Shown: piece by piece, positions 31,481 through 42,242 of the stretch
Layout: the number at the start of each line of letters is the position of its first letter
Position numbering within the stretch: position 1 is the stretch's first letter
Assembly (NCBI GenBank): GCA_964035575.1
Contig: OZ037926.1
Coordinates: 186,001-250,000, forward strand
Length of the DNA stretch: 64,000 nt
Reading direction: 5' to 3'
Source of the DNA: Rhynchopus sp. YZ270_cl-10
Taxonomy: Eukaryota > Euglenozoa > Diplonemea > Diplonemida > Diplonemidae
Position numbers and translations under genes: made by a program
Notes under the pieces: generated by a model
Told to the model about the DNA's origin: nothing
The model's input: the letters and a program-made list of their open reading frames with translations, nothing else
Databases searched by the model: none

Positions 31481-32439
31481 CATAATAATTAGGGTGGTCT
31501 ATGGGGTGGGTTAATGGAAAAGTTGGTATATAAACCCGACTTTTACGATCGCCACCTGGTTTTCAAATAATTGCACCAGCTCTTCCGTCGGCACTGCTTC
31601 GCTGTCACGATGAAGGGTCGTCGGTTCGGGTACCTGTTAAGAGAAATTGAATGTAAAAGTAGAGACTACAACAAAAAAACAAACAAACAAACAAGAAGCC
31701 GCCCCGTACCCCTTAAACGTAAAAGTGACATTTTTGTTGACAAAAAAAAAAAAAAATAGCTAAAAAATAGCGGACATGTCGAAAAGGGAGAAAACCGGGG
31801 GGGTTAAAAACATACCTTGCACTCGGCCCACTCTCCAGGTACAAAGAACATCACTGCATGACAAACCCACTACTACAATAGAAAATAACTATTTTTTACC
31901 GAACAGAAAGGTCGTTTTTTTGATGAGTGTTTTCTGAGTGCACACTCAGTGGGGACAAAATGCAACACTTACCGAAAAAATTCTCCAATCGGACAAAAAC
32001 CTTTCTAAACACCCAAAAAAAACACCTCAGTCCACATCCGCTGGGGTCGCGAGATGGAAATATATGGTTTTACAGCTTTTGGGGGGTCTAGCGTGGGTCC
32101 CAGATGCATTTTGCAACGGGTCTGTGTGTGTGTGTGTGTGCCTCAACCGCTTCACAGTACCCTTTTTTGTAACTGAAAACGACGCATCCTGTACCTAAGT
32201 GCACTGAAGCCTTGCTTGCGTCCTCCTTCGTGGTTTTGGGCGTTCGCATGCGAGAATCATTATCGCATTCGCACATGTAATTCTCGCATCATCACGGAGA
32301 GGATTTTAGCGTTACGTGACCACAAAAAAAGTGCACAAAATTAGTTTGGTCAAAAATCACCTTGCGAAAAAGTACCCAAAAAGCACGGCTATAAAAACGC
32401 TAAGGAAAAATCGATATTCATTTTTTGGGCAGAGAAGTG

Positions 32440-32910
32440 CGTTTTAGGCGCCCACAGATGGTCAAAACATCAAAATTTTTGTGTTTTTGGCATCTTTGGA
32501 CACCCAAGGACCCACTATCAGGGGTGAATTTTTTTTGCCTGAGATTTGCCTTTGCCAAAAATCGAAAAAAAAAATTATGAAGGAAATTGCTAAGAAAAAG
32601 TCGAAATTGTGGGCCCCTGTAGTGCATATGGCGGTACCCCAGATCGTCAAAACACCCGACTCTTGCGTTTTTTTGCACTTTTTTGGTGCACAAAAACCCT
32701 ACTCAGGGGTCAAAATTTTCCCGGGAAAAAAATTTTTTTTTTCGAGATTTTTCAAAAATCGACTTGTCTTTGGTAAAAACCACGAAATTTCGGGTGCGCG
32801 AAACCACGTTTTAGACCCCCACAGATGCTCAAAAGTGTCAAATTTTGCTTTTAACGGCCTCAAATCGTCGAAATTAGCCCTATATAGGGGCGAAAAAAAA
32901 AATTCGAGAG
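32440..32910 (+). repeat. Degenerate ~183-bp satellite, 2.5 units
   Basis: Landmarks 'ccacagatggtcaaaacatc' (32453), 'ccagatcgtcaaaacac' (32638) and 'ccacagatgctcaaaagtg' (32819) recur at about 183-bp spacing, each followed some 60 bp later by an 'aggggtgaa / aggggtcaa / aggggcgaa' block. Confidence 0.7.
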
Positions 32911-32962
32911 TCCCTTTCCCTGGGAGACAATAGCCAGAAATCTGAGAAAAAAAAAAAAAAAA

Positions 32963-33153
32963 AGGCCAGATTTCCAGATCTGGCCAGATCTGGCCAGATC
33001 TGGGGTTTTTTTTTTTTTTTTGAAAAAAAAAATTTCCCAGATTCCCAGATCTGGCCAGATCTGTCCAGATCTGGAAACAAGATCTCCACATCTGGAAAAC
33101 GAGCCAGATCTGGGAAATTGGCCCCCAAATCTGGCCAGATCTGGCAGCATCCG
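32963..33153. repeat. CCAGATCTGG array, right copy, inverted
   Basis: Same palindromes and same T-run/A-run hinge as the left copy. Its right edge, ccagatctggcagcatccg, is the reverse complement of the left edge of the other array, so the two copies face each other about 2.6 kb apart. Confidence 0.8.
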
Positions 33154-33608
33154 TGACTAAAGATTTGTATTTTTTTTGGTAGGGGAAACACATAAAAAAA
33201 AATCAAAAAAAAAATTGCTTTATTTTTTCCCTTTTCGCGGGAATGTCCTGAGTGTTGCACCGGAAGGTTTAAATTACCAAAGGTCCCGGTCTTGAGTCTT
33301 GATGGCTGCCGTATTTACGTAAAGTATTTCGTGCAATATTGCTACCAATCCAGACAAACATCTAACACAACTTCAGTTCTGTGTAACTTACACTATAAGC
33401 TTCGATTCAGCCTAGCACTACAAGAGTGTGTACAGAGGCTCAAAACTAAAAAAAGTGAAGTTGGTGTCTAAAAAACGCCTCAGGGCATGCAAAAGCGCTC
33501 AGTGTGGGGGACCTCTCTAAAACCATCTTTCTTTCACTTTTTTTTCAAAAAAAAAGGACAAGTTCTGTTTTTTTTTCCTTCTTTTCCCTTCCCCCTTTTT
33601 TCGTGTAT

Positions 33609-33654
33609 CGACAATCGCCCAGCCAAGAGGTGGGTTCTGTACTCACTGTCACCC
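33609..33654 (+). repeat. Family C copy
   Basis: Inner stem ccca-gccaagagg-tggg, ttctgtactcac, tgtcaccc. Confidence 0.65.
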
Positions 33655-33764
33655 AAAAAAAAAGAAGGGTAGGGATACGCATTCTCCTCTACTCTTTAAA
33701 TTGTATGTTAGTGTAACCAATGCGCGGTTTATTCGAACATCAGAAACAAAGAAAATGAAACAAA

Positions 33765-33822
33765 AAGTTTATAAGATGAACCTAAGCCTCTCGTTTTTGC
33801 TTGGCCACCTTAGCCACCTTTT
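33765..33822 (+). repeat. Family B copy
   Basis: cctaagcctctcgtttttgc loop extension; the 'gccacctt' end is doubled. Confidence 0.65.
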
Positions 33823-33854
33823 TTTTTTAAAAAAACCCCGCTATCTTCATCGTG

Positions 33855-34644
33855 TCCGGGTCAGGGGTCCTAAGAGTGGTAACTTTTACCACTTCTGAAG
33901 TGACCTTTTTTATTTTTTTGAAATCCGAAGGTCACTTCGAAGTGACCTTCGAAAAGTGCCCTAAAAAGTGACCTTCCTATTTTTATTTTTGAAATCCGGT
34001 GTCACGAAGTGACCTCGGATGCTTAACATACACGGGAACACGTTGGAGGGTCTGGGAATTTTTTCTTTTTTTCCAAGATCAGGGCTGCAGGTTGCCACAA
34101 TGTACAATTTTAAGCGCAATTTTTTGAAATGTTGCGTACCGTGGCTTCGCCAGAAACTTTCGTTTTAGCAAAATACGTAAGCAATTTACGGAAACTGACG
34201 ATAATTACCGACGACAGTGCTATTTTATGGCAACATTTTTTAGAAATGTTGCGTACCGTCTTCGCCAGGAACCTTTGGGTGACATGACCGCCGTTTCTTT
34301 CGTAAATGTACTGAGGTTACTGATAAGAAGGCTGACACCCACTAAACATCTGCCAAGACATCTGCCTATGGCTGTGTTGTGTTGTTCGTGGTAAGAAGCA
34401 AAACGGTGGCACCAGACTGCGAGACCGCGAAATTGCCTCACAAAAAAAATCGTATCTAGCACTCTGTCCCTATAATACGGCGATAACCAACGTCCAGTGA
34501 GGAATTTGCCCCTTGTCAACTTCACTTTTGTTGTTCCTCTGAGGGGGGAAAGTTTTTTTTTTTCCCTCCCCAAAAAACGAGAAGTGACCTTGAAGTTACC
34601 ATTTTTAATTTTTTTGAGAACAGCGTTAGGACCCCTGGTCCGGG
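33855..34644. mobile_element. Non-autonomous TIR element, ~790 bp
   Basis: Left end ccgggtcaggggtccta, right end its near-complement taggacccctggtccggg; next to each end lie matching 'ggtaact' and 'aagtgacc' blocks, so the TIRs are about 60 bp and patchy. Inside, 'atgttgcgtaccgt' followed by 'cttcgcca' occurs twice (about 34130 and 34246). No transposase frame. Confidence 0.65.
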
Positions 34645-35319
34645 TGTGTGGTTGGACAAAAAAGTTCAAAAAGACACGAACAAAAGCCTTCCGTGCTTAA
34701 GTCACCTTGAAAGAAAAAAAGAAAGCAACAGATAAAAAAAACAGCCATCAGACGGACAGTGTCTCCTCTCTTGGTAAGATTGGTTTACAAGAGCGAAAAA
34801 AAAACAACAACTGTGGAAAATGATGGAAAGTGGATTCCATCCTTTCGCTGTTCCGTTGAGGTAAAAGGAGAAGGAAAAACAAAGGGTTGAGGGGTCGGAA
34901 GGGAACCAGAAGAGGGGGGGGTTTTTTTGAAAGGGGGTTTTTTATGAAGTTTGCTTTATGCCTTTTTTGTTTTGTTCAGAAAAAGGGGCGGGGAAAAACA
35001 AAACAAAACAAAAAAAAATACTTCATGAAAGAAGCCGTGATGACGTGGTTAACGGTATTGCTTATTTCAGTACCTAGAACCATTATTTGAGGGGAACTAC
35101 AAACCCAAACCAATGGGAAAGGACTTTCGTTCAGGGAGAAAGAAAAAGAAACTGTGTAGACCAATAGAAAGAGAGAGGAAAGAAGAAGAAAAAAAAACAG
35201 TTGAGAAAGTAAAATGGGCGTTCTTTTAAAAACGCTCCCTATTTATGCTTTGTTTTCAATGCTTTCTGTTTTCGGAATATAGCTAGCGGTGAGGGGGGGG
35301 GTTTTTTTTGTTGTTGTAT

Positions 35320-35419
35320 CGACAATCACGTTATACCTACTGGTATAATGATCTGTACTCATTGTCGGCCGAAGCCTATGTACTACAGAAGGTATAGACG
35401 CAGATCATCCTCAACCCTT
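35320..35419 (+). repeat. Family C copy (full, changed stem)
   Basis: Inner stem ttatacc-tact-ggtataa replaces cctgc/gcagg of the 3.5-kb copy; outer pair cgacaat/attgtcg is perfect; right part matches to gatcatcctcaacc. Confidence 0.75.
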
Positions 35420-35446
35420 AAGTTTTTTTTTTTTTCGTTGAAAACT

Positions 35447-35492
35447 TGGTTGTATTAGTGTAGACACCCAGAGGATGAACTCCACTATTTTG
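35447..35492 (+). repeat. Family D copy, subtype 1
   Basis: ttggttgtattagtgtagac, acccagaggatgaactccac; lies 28 bp after the full family C copy. Confidence 0.7.
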
Positions 35493-35787
35493 TTCTTTTT
35501 GGTTATGAACCCCGCTTTATTTTTGTTCTTTTCTTATTGTGAAAACCTTTTCATCCTTTAGAGCGTTTACCTTTTGATATGCCCTCCCTAAAAGGGTTGA
35601 ACAATAGTTTTGGTGCTCCTGACGACCCCATATTACGTACGTATTGTGTTGTTGCGTACTTGGTATTTTGGATTTCTGGGGTTTAGAGTTTTGGTGGTAT
35701 TTGAAGACCACTAAACACCATCAAATTTGAGGCAAAAAATTCAAAAGAAAATGTCATGAATTTGCATTGCGACACCACTTCAAGGAG

Positions 35788-35826
35788 AAGTAAGATGATA
35801 CTAAGCACCTTTTGATTAGTCACCTA
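35788..35826 (+). repeat. Family B copy, diverged
   Basis: gtaagatgatactaagcacc, loop ttttgat, then tagtcacct. Confidence 0.6.
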
Positions 35827-36310
35827 AAAAATTTTTTAAAAATAACTAAGTGACAAGGGTTCTGTAAAGCAATGCCAGCTCGGCAAAGGGGTTAGAGCGC
35901 TTTCATAGAACCGTATACTACACCACGTCAACAACCTGGGCAACCCTCAACGGGCATTTTTGCCTAGAGTTGATTTCACAGAGCACATCATTTGTCCATG
36001 TGCTAGGGTGTGGCAGATTAAATAGATTTATGTTCGTTGGGGGGAGAGAGGGAGAACAAAAAAAGAAGATTGAAAGATTTGAAACTTCATGCCACCTGAT
36101 TGCAACCTCCGCCAAAAACACTACGCGCAAGCAAAAACACCCAACATCATCAATCTCGGGTAGGTGGCCATGTGTATACCAACATCTTATATAAAAAAAA
36201 AAATAAACTGTCATCTTTACGTATTCGTGTATGTTAGACCACAAAATATTTGGTCACGGAAATAGTTTGTACCTTAAGTTTTGGTGATTTTCCGATTTTG
36301 GGCCGGGGCT

Positions 36311-36422
36311 AATGGTGGGCAGTATTGTGCTGGGAGTCCATTGGAATACGCAAAATACATCACAATATTGTGATGTATTTTGCGCATTCCAATGGGCTCC
36401 CAGCACAATACTGCCCACCATT
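36311..36422. repeat. Near-perfect palindrome, 56-bp arms
   Basis: The left arm starts aatggtgggcagtattgtgc and the right arm ends gcacaatactgcccaccatt; the arms meet without a spacer at cacaatattgtg. Only two or three mismatches are seen over 112 bp. It is a strong cruciform former and likely a young foldback insertion. Confidence 0.85.
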
Positions 36423-36901
36423 CGCCGGGGGGGTGTACTTAATACGGTCCTACATGTTTACGGATACGGTTAAAAAATAGAGAGGAAACCTTATGAAGGT
36501 GTTGTCTTGGTACAACACCCATCAAAGAATAGATGAAATAAAACGCACAGGGGGTTGGGGGTTTCGTGGGCAGGGTAGCACTGTGAGCTGTGCTGGGCGG
36601 GGGTACAGTATCTAAAGGAAAAGGGGAAAAAAAAAAATGGTAGTTTGTTGCATGGGTGTTCCTAAGACGGAATACGAATACCACTTTTGGGATTGTGCAC
36701 TTTTTTTTCTACAGGGATTCCCTTAGGGAAGAAAAAAAAGAGCAGACGGGTAACTAAGAGACTTTAGAACGGTCTTTTTCACTGAGTGGGGTACCCGTGA
36801 ACTGGGATGGAATGAAACAACACAAAAAAGACATTTTTCTCCTTGTAGGACGAACCCCCAAATAAAATTTTCGCCTCCGGCGGACACCCCCTTCCTCCAC
36901 T

Positions 36902-36995
36902 GTGCACTGTGTACTGTGTACTGTGTACTGTGTACTGTGTACTGTGTACTGTGTACTGTGTACTGTGTACTGTGTACTGTGTACTGTGTACTGTG
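36902..36995 (+). repeat. (TACTGTG)n heptamer array
   Basis: About 13 copies of a 7-bp unit, the first one or two variant. All three frames are open through the array because the unit is not a multiple of three; these are not genes. Confidence 0.9.
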
Positions 36996-37203
36996 AGATA
37001 TGCAGTTATGCAGCCACGCCAATTTTTTTTATAGTACCACCACTGAACGCTCGGGTCACCAAAAATTCAAATAAGACCAGTTTTGGGGTGTTTTGACCCT
37101 GTTTTTGACCCCCAAAGGGGAAGCCCACCCAAAGAAAAATAGTGGAATACGGACCCGATTTTCCCCCGAAAACCCCCGGAATACGGAACACCCATGGTTT
37201 GTT

Positions 37204-37266
37204 GGTGCAGTCACACATCTCTGACTGACCCACTGCACGATGCCAGCCATCCGGATGAAAGCACAA
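37204..37266 (+). repeat. Family F copy
   Basis: ggtgcagtcacacatctctg, actgacccactgcacgatgc, cagccatccggatgaaagca. Confidence 0.75.
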
Positions 37267-37560
37267 ATAAAAACCAGACAATATCATCCACCAACTGATC
37301 TTGATACCAATAATAAAAAACAGTGTTTTTCGTTGAACGCAGCCAAAAAATAGGGGTAAAAATATGGGTTTGGCGCAAGGTGAAAGGGAATTCAAGGGGA
37401 AATTTACTGTCCTACAAGATCTGGGCGTTTGTCTAGTTTCTGACTACACGTGTTCGGGGAAAAAAACAAAAAAAAAAAAACGTTGGCCCCTTTCCCCCCT
37501 ATTTTTTTCTGGGCTTGCATTCACAACGTATGCTAGTCCATAAGGAGGTGGCAAAAAAAA

Positions 37561-37600
37561 AGTTTGTGAGGTGAACCTAAGCCTCTCGTGCTTAGTCTGA
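37561..37600 (+). repeat. Family B copy
   Basis: tttgtgaggtgaacctaagc, ctctcgt, gcttagtc; the terminal cacctt is lost. Confidence 0.7.
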
Positions 37601-37659
37601 TTAAATTATTCTTTGGTTTATTCATCAGCAGTGGTCGCGCTAATTATGGGAAAAAATGG

Positions 37660-38215
37660 GGGAAAAATGGATTTCGGGTACGGAAAAACGTTCCTTGAAA
37701 AGGTTAGCTGGGGAGGCCCGGAAACCCCGTTTTGTGGCATTTCCGGGCCAATCCCGGCTTGTGGTGGGGTATATACGGAAAAATGGACAAAATTTTAGTG
37801 ACTTAAATTTTCGCAAAATATGAACCCATACTCGTAAACAAGGGTCATTTTCAGGAAAATTCGGAAAATTCCGAGATTTGGAAGCAATTTTTCTCCTGAA
37901 AATCAGTGGGTTTTCAGCCTCAAAACATACCGCGATTGGAATTTCCGGAATCCGTCCGCGCTGTGGTGGGGTCACTTTGCCGAAATGGCCAATTTTTTGG
38001 TTTTGGTCAAAATCCATGTAGGGTAAAGAGGGCCAATGTAAATCCCACAACCAGATTTTCTCTCCCTGATCCTGAACGTCTTGCAACATGAAAATGCGCG
38101 AAAACACCGGCATTTGCATTTCCGGAATTCGTCCGTTCTGTGGTGGGGTCAATTTGCCGAAATGGACAAGTTCTTGGTTTTGGTCAAAACCCGTAAGTGT
38201 AAGGTAAAGGGGGCA
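37660..38215 (+). repeat. Degenerate ~180-bp satellite, 3 units
   Basis: Each unit has 'atttccggaatccgtcc'-like, then 'tgtggtggggtca'-like, then 'gaaatgg(c/a)caa' and 'ttggttttggtcaaaa' blocks; the last two units are offset by about 183 bp. A single related unit lies at about 63050-63110. Confidence 0.7.
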
Positions 38216-38699
38216 AGTGTTTGCCTGTAGAAACTGGAAGGGAACAGGCAGCGCCGCAGGCGCACGGTAACCAACTTTTTTTTTTTTCCTTTCCTTTTTT
38301 CTCCTCTTTCTTTTGACTTTCCGAGCCAATTGCGTTCCACGGCGGGGTCACATGTATATGCAAGTCCACTATGTGGTGGTCTTACTCAACAATATTAGAA
38401 CTTCTGGTTTCTTAATGAAATCCCCGTACTGCAAAAAAAAAACGTTCCTACCAAAACCCCCAAAAATCCCGGGATGAGGGATGGACTTTAGCGCGAGCTC
38501 TGTTCATCAGTCACTTGTTTTTTTTTTTGGGGTAAGTAGGCTAGTACCCAAGTTTCTAGTACCCATTTAGGATAATACCCAGTGGGTATTATCCTAAATT
38601 ATTTGGGTATTATCCTAAATTAATTTGGGTATTATCCTAAATTTAGTTTTGCTAATCCTTAACACTCCCTATTGATCGTGGTTGATGTATGCAAAGATC

Positions 38700-39065
38700 T
38701 GAAAAGAAACGAACAGATTCCCACGAACATGTGTCAACGACACAACCAACACAACGCTACCGATGTGTGCGCAACGATCTGAACGCAACGAACGTAACCA
38801 ACCGAACACAACCAACGCATCTCATCCAACACAACGGAACCGATGCGTGCGTCACTATCTGTACGCAACGAACGTAACCAACCGAACACAACCAACGCAA
38901 CGCAACCGCTCCATACGTTGCGCTCTGTACGTAACGATCTCTACACAACGAACGCAACGCATGCAACCGCATGCAACACTACGTAACCTATGTGTACGTA
39001 GCGATCTGTATGCAACGAACGCTACGTAACGAACACAACGCAACCAACGCAACGAGTGGTTACAA
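38700..39065 (+). repeat. Degenerate minisatellite rich in AACG/AACC
   Basis: Irregular repeats around 'caacgaacgtaaccaaccga' and 'acgatctgtacgcaacg', with periods of roughly 50-115 bp. It sits inside unit 1 of the internal duplication of the 3.5-kb element and is absent from unit 2. Confidence 0.75.
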
Positions 39066-39084
39066 ACCCCCACGCATGGTTCTC

Positions 39085-39980
39085 ACACCGCGTTGGCACG
39101 TTTCCCAAGCCGCAAACCCGGTTACCTGCCTGAAAAACCGTGTTTTTGGCCAAAACGCCTGTTTTCCCTGTAGAATCCTTAAGAATCCTTAAGGAACGCA
39201 CGGTTCCTAAGGCATTTTACACGTAAACTCGCGACACGAAAATAGGAATTAAAAACTAATCTCTCAGCGATCTGATTTAGTAAGAACTCGATTTTTGGCC
39301 CTATCTTTCCAATGCCGAAAAAATCTTACACTTTGGCGCCTCTGCGAGAAATGTCATTTTTTGGGGTACCCCGTCGGGGGTGCCAAGGGGTGGGGGGGTA
39401 CGCCACAAAAGCAACCTTAAAAACCTTAACACAGAGTGTTAAGGAATTTAGTTTTGCGAATCCTAAACACTTTCTGCTGGCTCGTGTGGTTGATGAGCGA
39501 GATCTTCTGGCACAAAACGGACTCGATCGTCAAGGATCTTAACCCAGTTAAAACATCAGACTGGTCACAGAATACCACGTTGTGCATGGTTTTTGGCTTG
39601 TTTTTGCCCACAAAAGGGCTTACACATGTTTCTAACACCCCAGAATCGCGTTTCTCAGACCACATGGACAGGTATGGGCCCAAAAAACCACCCAAAAAGG
39701 CGAAAATCCCGGTTTTTGGTGAAAATCGCCTGTTTTGCCTGCAGAATCCTTAAGGAACGCACGGTTCCTAAGGCAATTTACACGTAAACTCGCGACACGA
39801 AATTAGGAATTAGTAACAAATCTCTGAGCGATCTGATTTAGTAATAACTGGATTTTTGGCCCAATCTTTCCAATGCCGAAAAAATCTTACACTTTGGCGT
39901 ATTTTCGCGAAATGGTCATTTTTGGGGTACCCCACCCGGGGGGGGGTACCCAGGGGGAGGGTGGGGAGGAAGCAACCTTA
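39085..39980 (+). repeat. Tandem duplication, ~565-bp offset
   Basis: Unit 1 (to about 39420) and unit 2 (about 39440-39975) share 'ggaacgcacggttcctaagg', 'acacgtaaactcgcgacacg', 'agcgatctgatttagtaa' and 'atctttccaatgccgaaaaa' in order, with scattered substitutions. Both close with an 'accttaaaaacct' block followed by a short inverted pair around 'gtgtta'. Confidence 0.8.
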
Positions 39981-40524
39981 AAAACCTAAACACAAGTGTT
40001 TAGGAATTATTTTTGGGTACTGGGTACCCAGGTACCCAGGTACCGGCACACTGGTGTACAAGGAAAAAAGTCGTGAAAGAGCAACCACAGCTCCACATGA
40101 CAAACACAAAAGTGTCCAGTCACGTGGGGCATTCATGCACTGAGGAGATAATGTTCCAACAATTTACAAGAAAGATTACTTAACCTACTGCTGGAAGTTG
40201 CCAGGTCGTAGTAACACACAAAGTGTGCCTCCGTTCGGGAAGACCGGATATTCTAGAGACCAAAAAGGCCTCAAGAATATCTTCCGGTTGTCAAGGTATA
40301 ACCGAGTGAACGGCCCAAGACCCCCGTGGAGAAGTTAAATGTTGTAATGCTATCAAGTAGAAACTGCGACCACTGTCTTACCCTCCTCAATGCATGGTGG
40401 TTGATGTCTTCCACAACAAATTTCCTGTACCCAGGTACCCAAATTCCCAGACCCACGCAGTGGCACATGACCGCCAAGTGTGAGTGACCCACACATGAGG
40501 GAATGCGACACTACGCAAAATTTA

Positions 40525-41265
40525 CCACCAGACCCTGTCTTCGTGCACCTGAAGTACAACGCCGCAGACAGGCCAAACATGCGTTGGACTCAGAGGAATG
40601 CCCGCTGTGCAGGTATCAAACATGAGAACAACTCCCAGCAACAAGGGGCGCCTTTTGGCGGGCGTTGTTGAGGGTGTTTGGGGTGCAAAGTTTTCCACAA
40701 TTTTGATGCGCGGGTACAGAAGTGTTATCTTGTTCTTTCATCTCTAGGAAATGTAAATGTCAATCGCGTTTAACTACCACGAGGGCTTGTTCAGTGAACC
40801 CACAAGGGGTCGAAGGGGGTTGGTTATCCCGTATCTATCAAAGGTTGTGTCGACCAGGCTAAACCACTATGTTACGCTGTACGTTGTTAAATCCGAAGAA
40901 ATAACACTTTAGCAGCCGCAGGAAGTTTGCTAAAAAGAGTGCCTCACGCTACACAAACCACCACCCGCGATTGACTTAGATGTTATAACAAAGAGAATTC
41001 AGAACAAAACAACACCCTGCCCCATACACACTAAATTGTCATGCTTCAAGAGCATGCCTGGGCCAAAATTACTCGACAAAAAAGGCAACAAGACCACCCA
41101 CAAGGAGTGTGAAATGTGCACTGGTTTTCTGGGGGAACGCAATATTTTCTTGTGCCTCGTCCTCCGCAAGCAGAGGACAGACTTTCCGGAAGGTTTCCAA
41201 AGTCGAATTTCTTGCACTAGCTATGCTCCCTGGGTTAATGGCAATAGCAGTGACTGACAGAGTGT
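40525..41265 (+). repeat. Dispersed ~0.75-kb repeat, copy 2
   Basis: Same block order as copy 1, same orientation, with a shorter middle section. It lies inside the 3.5-kb element with inverted ends, so it either came with that element or was trapped by it. Confidence 0.75.
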
Positions 41266-41548
41266 TCCCACCCCCCTTTCCACCCCATATGTTCGCTCGT
41301 TCTGCACAGTTGGTTCTCGATGTTGCACTCGCGATACCTGTTTAAAGTGAAGTTGTGAGTGGTGGGGAATTTAAAGAAGGTGATTTCTTTAAAAAATAAG
41401 TTGGCCTGAGGGTGTAAAATATTGTTCTGGAGACTTTTTGGAGGAAATACGAGTCGACGGCCTTACTTTGTTGAATATTCACCATAAAGTTAACATATTT
41501 ACATACCTTGTCTTGCGCCTTCGCTGCTGTCAAGGTGCCTTCTCTTGG

Positions 41549-41959
41549 TACCCAGTACCCAGTACCCAGTACCCAGTACCCAGTACCCAGTGCCCAGTAC
41601 CCAGTGCCCAGTACCCAGTACCCAGTACCCAGTACCCAGTACCCAGTACCCAGTACCCAGTACCCAGTACCCAGTACCCAGTACCCAGTACCCAGTACCC
41701 AGTACCCAGTACCCAGTACCCAGTACCCAGTACCCAGTACCCAGTACCCAGTACCCAGTACCCAGTACCCAGTACCCAGTACCCAGTACCCAGTACCCAG
41801 TACCCAGTACCCAGTACCCAGTACCCAGTACCCAGTACCCAGTACCCAGTACCCAGTACCCAGTACCCAGTACCCAGTACCCAGTACCCAGTACCCAGTA
41901 CCCAGTACCCAGTACCCAGTACCCAGTACCCAGTACCCAGTACCCAGTACCCAGTACCC
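41549..41959 (-). repeat. (TACTGGG)n heptamer array, ~58 copies
   Basis: About 411 bp of CCCAGTA units on plus, nearly pure apart from two CCCAGTG variants near the left end. The right edge runs into the inverted end of the 3.5-kb element. Long frames on both strands here are repeat artefacts. Confidence 0.95.
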
Positions 41960-42203
41960 ATAATACCCAAAATAATTTAGGATAATACCCAAATAATTTA
42001 GGATAATACCCACTGGGTATTATCCTAAATGGGTACAACAAACTTGGGCACTAAGTGACTTTTCCCTTTTTTTTTTTTTTGTGTGTTATTTCTCTCGTGC
42101 TTAGTCACCTTATAAAAAAAAGGAGGCAGTCTGTACGGCTCTGATACCCAATAATAATAAATAGAAAAATTCGGTATTCAACACAACCATTCATCAAAAA
42201 GGG

Positions 42204-42242
42204 TAGAGTTGATAGCAAAACGCCTCTGGGGCGCAGGCACTG
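42204..42242 (-). repeat. Family A copy, truncated
   Basis: Short-loop form 'aaaacgcctctggggcgcag' with the gtgc start lost. Confidence 0.65.

Larger units (their letters stand above)
38543..42052. mobile_element. 3.5-kb element with ~100-bp inverted ends built from palindromic subrepeats
   Basis: Reading inwards from either end gives the same string: agtacccaagttt (right copy: agtgcccaagttt), then gtacccatttaggataatac, ccagtgggtattatcctaaa, and further gggtattatcctaaat units. Each end thus contains a 32-bp perfect palindrome. The interior holds a degenerate minisatellite, a ~560-bp duplication, a segment shared with 30.65-31.48 kb, and a long heptamer array next to the right end. No transposase frame is visible, so it is non-autonomous or a composite. 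Confidence 0.7.

Noticed and set aside
41549-41959. Interstitial telomere
   Set aside because: TACTGGG is not a telomere repeat known to me and the array is continuous with the end of an inverted-repeat element, so local expansion is simpler.
41342-42041. Long frames on both strands over the (TACTGGG)n array
   Set aside because: A 7-bp repeat without stop triplets is open in all frames; there is no flanking coding sequence.
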